22,137 nucleotides of DNA from a virus, in the IMG/VR virus record IMGVR_UViG_3300037088_000067, positions 1-22,137 of that record; one strand, given 5' to 3'. Positions 15,483-22,089 of this stretch are shown here, piece after piece (the first letter of the stretch is position 1; each line of letters begins with the position of its first letter). The notes beneath the pieces were generated by a model. That model was not told where the DNA came from, searched no databases, and saw nothing but the letters and a program-made list of their open reading frames with translations. Both the position numbers and the translations under genes were made by a program.

Positions 15483-16220
15483 TTAAAATTTATGATCTCG
15501 TGAATATTTCCATTTACAAGGCTCCGGGCGGAAAAGAAAATACTGTTTCCAGTCAGTAAGCCCGTATTTACCCTTTGGTGTTTTTTCTCCGCTGATAAAA
15601 GTATGGTATTCCAAATATTTAACAGGGGTACTTTCTTTCAAAAACTCAAAGACTTTTATATGTAAAAGCGTCATTATTTCGTCTTTCAGGCAGTTGCCAT
15701 GTCCTATAATCATTGAATACATGGCATATTCACCTAAAACAATGACCGTAATATAAGCCAAAAGCCGCTTATCGACCTCTATTTCACCCTGTTTATGGCC
15801 TAAATCTTCGTGAAAAACCCCAAAATCCGCTGAAAAATGCTTAAAACACACGATTTTCGGTGCAGTTTTCCACTCAATCTCATAACCGCCCTTTTCCTCG
15901 ACTGTTTCCAAATAACTGGGCTTCATTTTGCCGCCAGCCCTTATTTCCTTGCTTGTATTGATCGCTACAATGTCACCGATGAATGACTGCCAGTTAAATT
16001 GTTCAACAAAATAACCAAGTTTCAAACATTTGCGATAGCCATAACGCTTATTGTAACTGATCTTTGCAATATAATCGCTTACATCAGTAAATTCATCCAG
16101 AAAAAGTATAGCAGGGGGATACTTCTCATAATGAAAATCCGAATCCAGCGGAAGCCAGTATCGCTGATAAAATTCCATGCAAATTGAAGAACAGGGCAAT
16201 AAAGGATCGAGTGTTATCAT
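15483..16220 (-). CDS. GNAT-like acyltransferase candidate
   Basis: This 245-residue protein resembles unnamed GNAT-fold or FemAB-like proteins found in glycan clusters and in some phages. The distinctive central pattern is RKCLKLGYFVEQFNW followed by GDIVAINTSKEIRAGGKMKPSYL, close to the INTSxExRQGRPMxxSY phrase of that group as I remember it. Further on, LAYITVIVLGEYAMYSMIIG and GNCLKDEIMTLLHIKVFEFL fit the substrate-binding and C-terminal helices. It probably transfers an acyl or aminoacyl group, but substrate is unknown. The gene follows a 72-base gap. Confidence 0.55.
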   Translation of the reverse strand: MITLDPLLPCSSICMEFYQRYWLPLDSDFHYEKYPPAILFLDEFTDVSDYIAKISYNKRYGYRKCLKLGYFVEQFNWQSFIGDIVAINTSKEIRAGGKMKPSYLETVEEKGGYEIEWKTAPKIVCFKHFSADFGVFHEDLGHKQGEIEVDKRLLAYITVIVLGEYAMYSMIIGHGNCLKDEIMTLLHIKVFEFLKESTPVKYLEYHTFISGEKTPKGKYGLTDWKQYFLFRPEPCKWKYSRDHKF

Positions 16221-16292
16221 GGTTTAGTTATCTGTCCCCAGCCGGCTCCGATCACCGGCTTACGGATTTGGGGGTTTGGCTTATTTGGATTT

Positions 16293-16487
16293 CTAATCCC
16301 GATATTTCTCAAGCCTATACTCTTCGAGCCATAAAACGGGAGGTTTATTCCCAGGATCAGTAACGTGTCCTTCAACACAATAGGAATTATCTCCCTTTAT
16401 GTATTGAGTTCTTGCCGTGACAACTCCGGTAAATCCGGTATGCTTGTCAATTACTTTTGTTTCTAATTCAATTTTGAAATTTTCCAT
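16293..16487 (-). CDS. Small SH3-like phage protein
   Basis: This 64-residue protein contains DKHTGFTGVVTARTQYIKGDNSYCVEG, written here as its two halves: DKHTGFTGVVTAR and QYIKGDNSYCVEG. That pattern recurs in small unnamed proteins of many phages (KVTGFEGIVTGRAEYLTG-type), predicted to be a single beta-barrel. Its role is unknown. I prefer Met at 16487 because the conserved pattern usually starts close to it and TTAAAACA precedes it; an in-frame Met at 16517 would add ten residues. Confidence 0.7.
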   Translation of the reverse strand: MENFKIELETKVIDKHTGFTGVVTARTQYIKGDNSYCVEGHVTDPGNKPPVLWLEEYRLEKYRD

Positions 16488-16530
16488 TGTTTTAATGATT
16501 TGATTGTTATATGGCATTATTGCCGTTATT

Positions 16531-16971
16531 TTAAATTTTTGTTATATGCCAGTAAACACCACCCCGATAATCAGAGCGTTTCATCAATTCGCCTTCAGGA
16601 AGTTTCAAGCCTTCATTAATTGAGGCTTGACAAATCCCAATGACGAGATATTTTTTTGCCATCTTTTTTAATTCAGGATAAAGCGCCCAAACCTTAAAAT
16701 CATCATACGTATATTGATCGGAAATAATAAGTTCGTACCTCCAAAGAGAAATATAAGCACAATCAATAAAATGAAATGCATCTCCAATGGTCTGTCTATA
16801 TCCAAAATGTTCCATTAACTTCATTTTCTCCTTGTCCTCATCAACAAGTATGACATTTTTGATCCCCGCCTTATGGATATATTGCACATCATTCTCACCA
16901 CCATAGGCGGCTGCAAACAGACAGAGTACTGTTTTACAATCTTTTAAAATATATTCAGGGAAGTTGCTCAT
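16531..16971 (-). CDS. Small Rossmann-fold methyltransferase-like protein
   Basis: This 146-residue protein has the layout of a class I SAM-dependent methyltransferase core. It includes a glycine-containing first loop (LCLFAAAYGGENDVQYI), an acidic end of strand two (VILVDEDKEKM), a conserved GDAFHFID, and a fourth strand YELIISDQYT. It is short and lacks a separate substrate domain. The start at 16971 is preferred over 16983 because it gives an ATGA overlap with the deacetylase-like stop at 16968. Substrate could be a sugar or small molecule given its neighbours; SAM binding is a prediction only. Confidence 0.6.
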   Translation of the reverse strand: MSNFPEYILKDCKTVLCLFAAAYGGENDVQYIHKAGIKNVILVDEDKEKMKLMEHFGYRQTIGDAFHFIDCAYISLWRYELIISDQYTYDDFKVWALYPELKKMAKKYLVIGICQASINEGLKLPEGELMKRSDYRGGVYWHITKI

Positions 16972-17639
16972 TCCGACCACCATTGAGGATGAATTAAAAG
17001 TTGCATTACACGGTTGTCTTTGCTATTAAAATCCTGAACCGTTGAAACCGGGTTGTGATTCCACTCATTTCCGCTGTCACAAAAATAGATATTGTTTTTG
17101 ATAAAATAGGTTTCGTATTCCAACCCAAATTCCGATAGGTCAAATTGTTCAATCGGGATAACGGACTGAAAGTTAAATTTCAGTTTCCAGATATTGTAAT
17201 TATGAAAGATGAGTTCGTTTTCATGTGCAACGAAGTGACCGGCAGTACCACGAACCTTTGCGCCGTAATCCCTGAGTTTCTTTAAAGGCGTTTCGATGAA
17301 TTCCCGTATCGGTTTAAATCTTCCAGTCAGGTACCACGCCTGGGCTGCATCGTTATGCCATCCGATTTCATGGCCATAACTTTGTATCTCGGTTATCTCT
17401 TTCTGGATATCCACACCAAAATAAGGAGCTGTATCGAGAACGAAATAAGTAGATCGAATTCCCATCTCGGCCTCGAGCCGGGCCATAAATACCGCCCGGT
17501 CAATACGCATATCAATATCGTGCCGCAGATAGACCTTCCGACCTGTTGCCGGTTTATCGTTTTCAATCGAAGGGAAAAACACAAATGGTGCCTTTATTGA
17601 TAGCAAAAATTCCCGGTAATCAGTGTCTTTAAAATTCAT
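16968..17639 (-). CDS. Polysaccharide-deacetylase-like protein, copy 2
   Basis: This 223-residue protein belongs to the NodB/CE4-like superfamily, close to the WbmS-type group found in O-antigen clusters. Visible motifs are YLRHDIDMRIDRAVFMARLE (metal-binding Asp in RHDID), STYFVLDTAPYF, YGHEIGWHND, LRDYGAKVRGTAGHF, and a final LLIHPQWW. The canonical NodB HxxxH pair is reduced: HEIGWH is present, but the second His after it is absent (HNDAA). It is paralogous to the protein at 19711-19058. No signal peptide is present, so it works in the cytoplasm or on nucleotide/lipid-linked sugars if active. Confidence 0.8.
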   Translation of the reverse strand: MNFKDTDYREFLLSIKAPFVFFPSIENDKPATGRKVYLRHDIDMRIDRAVFMARLEAEMGIRSTYFVLDTAPYFGVDIQKEITEIQSYGHEIGWHNDAAQAWYLTGRFKPIREFIETPLKKLRDYGAKVRGTAGHFVAHENELIFHNYNIWKLKFNFQSVIPIEQFDLSEFGLEYETYFIKNNIYFCDSGNEWNHNPVSTVQDFNSKDNRVMQLLIHPQWWSE

Positions 17640-17641
17640 AA

Positions 17642-17851
17642 TTATATATATTTGCCTTCAAACCAAGTATCAAACCAAAGCCAAGCACAAAGACCCAATG
17701 GTCCACCCGGTATTCCAAGAACCACGGAGAGTATTGCTTGCAAACCTTCATTTTTAATACATAACTTGATAAAAATTAACATTAATAAAATCCAGATTCC
17801 TACCGCAAACAAAGCTACCAATGTTGATAAAATAATTCCAAGTGTTTTCAT
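17642..17851 (-). CDS. Two-helix small membrane protein
   Basis: This 69-residue protein has two hydrophobic segments: about residues 5-30 (IILSTLVALFAVGIWILLML) and about 40-62 (ILSVVLGIPGGPLGLCAWLW). They are separated by a short charged loop, KLCIKNEG. The ends are short and both probably face the same side. The topology could fit a class II holin, but no lysis gene is nearby, and it lies inside the glycan-like block, so it may equally be a membrane anchor or accessory protein. It is preceded by an A-rich leader and starts 11 bases after the PP-loop gene. Confidence 0.65.
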   Translation of the reverse strand: MKTLGIILSTLVALFAVGIWILLMLIFIKLCIKNEGLQAILSVVLGIPGGPLGLCAWLWFDTWFEGKYI

Positions 17852-17862
17852 AATTTTAATTT

Positions 17863-18993
17863 TTAAAATTCATATAATTTTGGATTTCTTATAAATTCAA
17901 CAAATTTATTAATATTTTCCAGGTCTTTTGAGGTTTGTTTTTGAATCCCTATCTCTTTAAACTTTGCAACCATCATTTTGTAACTTTCCGGGGTGTTGTA
18001 TTGCTTAGTCAAATTATCATTATAACGATCACAGAAAGAAACGTCAACACCCATATACCTTTCAAATTCAGGTAGATTATACCTGGCTTTCTGGATTCCA
18101 TACACCGTAGAGGCGGCCATTTTTAACGGTCGTTGCTTAAGATAATGAATTATAAACTCTTTTATTTTTTTATCCTTAAAGTCAAGTTGTTGCCCCAGGG
18201 TTCCAAGTTTCCGGAAACACTTATAACAATGACCGCAAAAATTAGGTTCATAAATGCGATGATGACAGGAGCAGGCCAAATTCTTATAAGCAGAATCATT
18301 CACAATGCGCGTACTCAATATCTCAGAAACACCGGCCAACAAATACACCAGGTTAATCCCTAACCTGGAAAGTATTAACCGGATGTAATCTGTGCGGCCC
18401 TCGCTGGATGAGCTATTAAATTTGAAAGGATCGCCATACCAAAAAGCCATATCATCGAAGATGGCCCCAAATGTTATGTATTTTATTTTCAATATGTTTA
18501 CAAGTGGAAACATCAACCCAATGTAACCATCTCCCATATTATAGCCCCGGTCGTCAGGGAAATAAATTTCACGCATCAACTCCAGGTCAGTTTCAACCAT
18601 CATCGTCCGGGTGTTGTGCAATATCCTCATTTGACTCAGGTTAAAATCCGGATCATAGGAGCGATATAGATTAACCGGGATGCAGTCCGGGAACAAAACT
18701 TTTATTGCCGTTGAATCCACCCCGCCGGAATAACAGAGCAGTGTTTTATCATTGTCGTTTTCTATCTCAGGCAAACCGGCAATAGGAAGATCGATGTATT
18801 TGTTTCTTCTGTTTTCGCCACAATCATAAAACAATATCCACACCATTAAATCAAAAAGATATTTTTGCTCATCTTCGATGTCCACCGTATAATTGGCAAA
18901 AAACATCTTTCCCGCCACCCTGATCGTAATTGAACAGCCCTGAAGCACAACCTCGACCGTGTTCTTTTTCATCTCATAAATCAGCGTTCTCAT
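17863..18993 (-). CDS. PP-loop ATPase with QueC-like zinc motif
   Basis: This 376-residue protein contains a PP-loop nucleotide-binding motif, LLCYSGGVDSTAIKVLFP, with SGGVDST at residues 89-95, as in N-type ATP pyrophosphatases that activate a carbonyl via an adenylate. The C-terminal half has C241, C243, C253, C256 and C259 in CSCHHR..CGHCYKC, closely matching the CGxCxxC zinc motif of QueC (7-cyano-7-deazaguanine synthase). The protein is about 150 residues longer than QueC, and no other deazaguanine gene (folE, queD, queE, tgt/dpdA) is in the window. It might instead be a sugar amidotransferase, given its glycan-like neighbours. The ATG lies 14 bases after the tRNA-like element. Confidence 0.75.
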   Translation of the reverse strand: MRTLIYEMKKNTVEVVLQGCSITIRVAGKMFFANYTVDIEDEQKYLFDLMVWILFYDCGENRRNKYIDLPIAGLPEIENDNDKTLLCYSGGVDSTAIKVLFPDCIPVNLYRSYDPDFNLSQMRILHNTRTMMVETDLELMREIYFPDDRGYNMGDGYIGLMFPLVNILKIKYITFGAIFDDMAFWYGDPFKFNSSSSEGRTDYIRLILSRLGINLVYLLAGVSEILSTRIVNDSAYKNLACSCHHRIYEPNFCGHCYKCFRKLGTLGQQLDFKDKKIKEFIIHYLKQRPLKMAASTVYGIQKARYNLPEFERYMGVDVSFCDRYNDNLTKQYNTPESYKMMVAKFKEIGIQKQTSKDLENINKFVEFIRNPKLYEF

Positions 18994-19006
18994 ATCAAAA
19001 TATTTG

Positions 19007-19058
19007 TGGAGGTGCCGGGGGTCGAACCCGGTGGGCTGTGGCCTCTACCACCACCCCC
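19007..19058 (-). ncRNA. Minimal tRNA-like element (acceptor and T arm)
   Basis: The 64-base gap between two genes is almost filled by a 52-nt tRNA-like fold. Reading the minus strand, GGGGGTG (19058-19052) pairs with CACCTCC (19014-19008) as a 7-bp acceptor stem with one G-U pair, followed by A as discriminator. The T arm is perfect: CCGGG-TTCGACC-CCCGG. Instead of D and anticodon arms there is a single hairpin GTGG-TAGAGG-CCAC and a six-base linker. No CCA is encoded. GGTAGAG is reminiscent of a D-loop, so it could be a deletion derivative of a real tRNA. Its first base overlaps the stop codon of the deacetylase-like gene. Confidence 0.5.
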
Positions 19059-19711
19059 TATAAATCCCACCACTCCGGATGGATCAAAATTTGTAGCCTT
19101 CCGCCTTTTTCAAAATAATCTTTTAAAACCTCATCATTCTTTTCAAGCCACCGGCCATGACTATCCGAAACGTAATGAGTATGTCCGTTATGATAAGCCT
19201 CTATTTCCAGTCCAAACTCTTTCATTTCAAATACTTCACCCTTATAACCATCGAAGTCTTTAGCCTTAAATCTAAATACATTGTAATTTATATACCGGTT
19301 CGTATAACAGAAAGGATCGCCGTGCGAAGCCGTGACTGTTACATTAATCCCATATTTGCGTAACGCCTCCAGCGGCCGGTTAATTATTTCTCGCATGGGC
19401 TTATCTGTAAAAAGGCTTTCGGTGATTGAATTATTATGCCAGCCGATCTCATGTTTTAGGTCTTTCTGCATTTGCAAAAGACAATTAAAGAATTCCCCAT
19501 CATTATAATTCCAGTAAGGAGCCGTGTTCAAAACGAAATAAGCAGAATGAACATCCATCTCGTATTCCAAAAGTGCCATTTTACAGGACCGCTCCAGGTC
19601 CAGGTCGATGTCGTGCCGTAAGATTATACCTTTTCCCTCGGTATGAAAGTCAATCAACTGATCCTTAATCAGGTTCAGGAATTGGATATAGCCTTCTTTT
19701 GTGAAGTTCAT
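19058..19711 (-). CDS. Polysaccharide-deacetylase-like protein, copy 1
   Basis: This 217-residue protein is a second NodB/CE4-like enzyme of the WbmS-type group. It shows IILRHDIDLDLERSCKMALL with the metal Asp, AYFVLNTAPYWNY, LKHEIGWHNNS, LRKYGINVTVTASHGD, EFGLEIEAYH, and the terminal ILIHPEWW. All these have counterparts at equal spacing in the copy at 17639-16968, so the two arose by duplication, though they have diverged widely. The second histidine of the usual HxxxH pair is missing here too. ATGA overlap with the large terminase stop places it in the packaging operon. Confidence 0.8.
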   Translation of the reverse strand: MNFTKEGYIQFLNLIKDQLIDFHTEGKGIILRHDIDLDLERSCKMALLEYEMDVHSAYFVLNTAPYWNYNDGEFFNCLLQMQKDLKHEIGWHNNSITESLFTDKPMREIINRPLEALRKYGINVTVTASHGDPFCYTNRYINYNVFRFKAKDFDGYKGEVFEMKEFGLEIEAYHNGHTHYVSDSHGRWLEKNDEVLKDYFEKGGRLQILIHPEWWDL

Positions 19712-21264
19712 AATCTGCGTACCCCTTCGGGCCTCTTTGTTAAATCATTATAAACCGAATCGCCGGTATTCGGCCCCAGCCATCCGCCGATAGCCTCGAC
19801 CAGCGCAACCATTCCATCTACCTTTTCCGTGCTTTTATCCTTTGCTATTTTAATATTTCCAGCCGGATCAGCAACAATCATCACATTGGAACACATCCAG
19901 CGCATCACAGGATTACCGCCATGAACAATATTTTCATTCAACAGCAACGCTTCGACTTCTTTTGTCGGGTTTGACATTGACTTGAAACCCTGTCCGAAGG
20001 GCTCACAGGTGAAGCCCTGATCAATAAGTTTCGGGATGATCTGCTCTGCCCGCCAGGGATCATATTCAACTTTCTTAATTTTGTAAACCTCTTTCAACTC
20101 CATCAACTTCTTTTCGATATATTCATAATCGATAGAATTGCCCGGCGTTTCAATAATGTAACCCTGTTTAATCCAAAGGTCATAATTCACCCCGTCTTTT
20201 TTAGTGCGCTCACGTGCCGATAGTGCCGGACAAAAGAAAAACGGAAGTATATAATGTTTTGCCTCGATCTTAAAATCTAAAAGGACAACCGATAAATCTC
20301 TTACTGTTGATAGGTCCAGTCCAATAATACAAGTCCGGCCCCGGAGTGCCTGGAGATCCAATGGTTTATTTCCCCGCATCCAAAGTTCATCAGTGATCCA
20401 TTTGGTTTCCTGCGTAGTCCATTGATTTAACTGCAGTCGGCGGAAAGTGTTTTCATAACTTGGTTCATTAACCGCCCGTGCTGCTTCTTTTGTAACATAG
20501 TCCAGCTTCAATCCAATCCCCAGGTTCGGGTTTGCCTTTGCCCACGCTTTCGGGTCCTGAATATCGTCCTGTGGGTCGGTTTCGTAAATCACAGGTAGAA
20601 ATTCATCGTCTTTAATGATCCCATCTCTGACCTTTTTTGCGTAATCGTATTGTTCATAACAGATCGTATTACGATCATACCCGGCAGTAGTGAAAACAAT
20701 TACCAACGGCTGTAATCGAGAACCGATTGAAGTAGTCAGCACGTCCCAAAGTTCACGGTTTGGCTGTGTGTGAAGTTCATCAAAGATTATTCCGTGTGAA
20801 TTAAATCCATGTTTATTATCTGCAGCACGAGAAAGTACCTTGTAAAAACTGGCCGTCTTTTCATAGATTATCGAATTGCGGAAAGACTGGATGCGGGTAC
20901 TAAGTTCCGGGCTTTGTTTTATCATCGTCTTTGCGTCCTCATGGATGATCCCGGCCTGACCCCGGTCGGATGCCGCACTGTAAACTTGTGATCCTATTTC
21001 TCCGTCCGATGATAAAAGATAAATAGCTAAAGCAGAGCCCATTGTACTTTTACCGTTTTTACGAGCAACAAACACAAATACCCGCCGATATTTTCGGGAA
21101 CCATCCTCGCGCTTCCATCCAAACAAAGGTTTTATTATCAACTCCCGCTGCCAGGGAGCCAGGATAAAAGGCAATCCACCTAACTCGCCATTGACGTGAG
21201 TACAGTATTTCTCAATCCAATTGACTACCTTATCGGCTGCTTTTATGTCGTAATGGAATTCCAC
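19708..21264 (-). CDS. Terminase large subunit (packaging ATPase/nuclease)
   Basis: This 518-residue protein drives DNA into the prohead and cuts concatemers. The ATPase shows APWQRELIIKPLFG, a Walker A variant VARKNGKST (about 66-74), Walker B GIIFDEL (about 158-164) and the coupling motif FTTAG (191-195). The nuclease domain begins at IIGLDLSTVRDLS (about 313-325), with its metal-binding Asp. The layout matches the phage Terminase_1 family. The start is GTG at 21264, and the upstream lipoprotein ends TAG directly over it (TAGTG), so translation is probably coupled to that gene. The end overlaps the deacetylase-like start. Confidence 0.97.
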   Translation of the reverse strand: MEFHYDIKAADKVVNWIEKYCTHVNGELGGLPFILAPWQRELIIKPLFGWKREDGSRKYRRVFVFVARKNGKSTMGSALAIYLLSSDGEIGSQVYSAASDRGQAGIIHEDAKTMIKQSPELSTRIQSFRNSIIYEKTASFYKVLSRAADNKHGFNSHGIIFDELHTQPNRELWDVLTTSIGSRLQPLVIVFTTAGYDRNTICYEQYDYAKKVRDGIIKDDEFLPVIYETDPQDDIQDPKAWAKANPNLGIGLKLDYVTKEAARAVNEPSYENTFRRLQLNQWTTQETKWITDELWMRGNKPLDLQALRGRTCIIGLDLSTVRDLSVVLLDFKIEAKHYILPFFFCPALSARERTKKDGVNYDLWIKQGYIIETPGNSIDYEYIEKKLMELKEVYKIKKVEYDPWRAEQIIPKLIDQGFTCEPFGQGFKSMSNPTKEVEALLLNENIVHGGNPVMRWMCSNVMIVADPAGNIKIAKDKSTEKVDGMVALVEAIGGWLGPNTGDSVYNDLTKRPEGVRRL

Positions 21265-21563
21265 TATTTACCGTTATATGTTAGGGTTACAGTTTCGCAT
21301 TCAGATAAGAAAACATTTATGGAAACTTTTATAAAAAGCCCCGAAACAGTTTCAAATACACACTTATGTGATCCGGTCGGAATTGATATTTTTTTAGATT
21401 GCCCCGGAGTTAAAAAATAACAATTAAACCTATCGGTTTCGATTTCTACCGTTACCTGGGATGAATTTATAAAATTGACAATACCAGTACCATCACAAGT
21501 ATCTTTCTTTTTACAGGAAATCAAGACAACTAATAACACCAATAATAATAGATATTTTTTCAT
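21264..21563 (-). CDS. Small lipoprotein, possible superinfection-exclusion factor
   Basis: This 99-residue protein has a clear lipoprotein signal: Met-Lys-Lys, a hydrophobic core LLLLVLLVVL, and the lipobox LISC with Cys17, followed by KKKD. The mature part is about 80 residues, rich in beta-type sequence, with three further Cys. It is encoded between the two terminase subunits, which is unusual. Phage-encoded lipoproteins are known to block superinfection by masking receptors or stopping DNA entry (for example Llp of T5), and that is the leading guess here. The sequence itself shows only export and lipidation. A promoter candidate lies directly upstream, suggesting expression from a dormant phage. 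Confidence 0.8.
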   Translation of the reverse strand: MKKYLLLLVLLVVLISCKKKDTCDGTGIVNFINSSQVTVEIETDRFNCYFLTPGQSKKISIPTGSHKCVFETVSGLFIKVSINVFLSECETVTLTYNGK

Positions 21564-21599
21564 GTTTTTATTTTTGTTTCATAGGGTGTAACATTCTAA

Positions 21600-21629
21600 C
21601 TAAACTATTAAATATTAATAACTTACAAA
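21600..21629 (-). promoter_or_regulatory. Bacteroidetes-type promoter candidate for the lipoprotein gene
   Basis: On the minus strand TTTG (21629-21626) is followed after 18 bases by TAGTTTAG (21607-21600), one base away from the -7 consensus TAnnTTTG, at near-normal spacing. Transcription would begin near 21594, giving a 30-base leader with an A-rich ribosome-binding region before the ATG at 21563. It lies wholly between the small terminase stop and the lipoprotein start. Confidence 0.5.
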
Positions 21630-21630
21630 A

Positions 21631-22089
21631 TCAAGTAAAATCATCATCCGATGGGTTTGTTTTCTGAACCTGTGCCTTTAATCGTTCTCTTGCAATAGGA
21701 CCAAATCCCAGTTCACTTGCTAATTTAATAGATAATATTTCTTCCTGCTTAGCAATTTTAAAAGCCGCCGAAATACTCGATGTCGTATTACCCTGTTTGT
21801 CAGTAGTATATTCAATCCTGCCCTCATCCTGCTCATATTTACGCCAGTTAGAAAATGATTTACAGAACAACACAATGATATGAAGATCCCTGGAGTCCAG
21901 TATTCCTTTTGCCCTAAGTTCATTCGTAACCTGAAAGTATAACTCCTTTTCACCCTGATCGAATTCACTTGGAGGCGGTGGCACAAAGTCAATATGCGAA
22001 GGAACTAAAGAAGTGCCTATTGACCTGCATTTCTGGAGGGTTCCCTTCGCTTTTTTAACTGATTCAGGTAATTTTTTCCGACCTCTCAT
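21631..22089 (-). CDS. Terminase small subunit, P27 family
   Basis: This 152-residue protein recognises phage DNA to start packaging. It opens with the family pattern MRGRKKLPESVKKAKGT, basic and Gly-containing. It continues with PPPPSEFDQGEKELYFQVTN, then GILDSRDLHIIVLFCKSF, and a helical end with ISAAFKIAKQEEILSIKLAS and LGFGPIARERLK, the typical P27 C-terminal half. The start is preceded by AAATAATAAT. It is separated from the large subunit by the lipoprotein gene, an unusual interruption of the pair. Nothing else is recognisable in the 48 bases to its right. Confidence 0.9.
   Translation of the reverse strand: MRGRKKLPESVKKAKGTLQKCRSIGTSLVPSHIDFVPPPPSEFDQGEKELYFQVTNELRAKGILDSRDLHIIVLFCKSFSNWRKYEQDEGRIEYTTDKQGNTTSSISAAFKIAKQEEILSIKLASELGFGPIARERLKAQVQKTNPSDDDFT

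Noticed and set aside
16240-16260. Hairpin AGCCGG / CCGGCT upstream of the GNAT-like gene as a terminator
   Set aside because: The stem is only six base pairs with a nine-base loop and no U-run follows, so neither a terminator nor a riboswitch can be supported.
17642-17851. Holin call for the two-helix membrane protein
   Set aside because: Size and topology fit, but there is no endolysin or spanin nearby and small membrane proteins are common in accessory blocks.
17863-18993. Assignment as QueC in a phage DNA 7-deazaguanine modification pathway
   Set aside because: Motifs fit, but length differs and no partner enzyme is in the window; left as a PP-loop ATPase with a QueC-like zinc site.
19007-19076. 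Possible full-length 70-nt tRNA beginning at GGAGTGG inside the end of the deacetylase-like gene
   Set aside because: The acceptor pairing with CACCTCC has two mismatches, no regular D arm forms, and the candidate anticodon loop would have six bases. The 52-nt fold pairs better.
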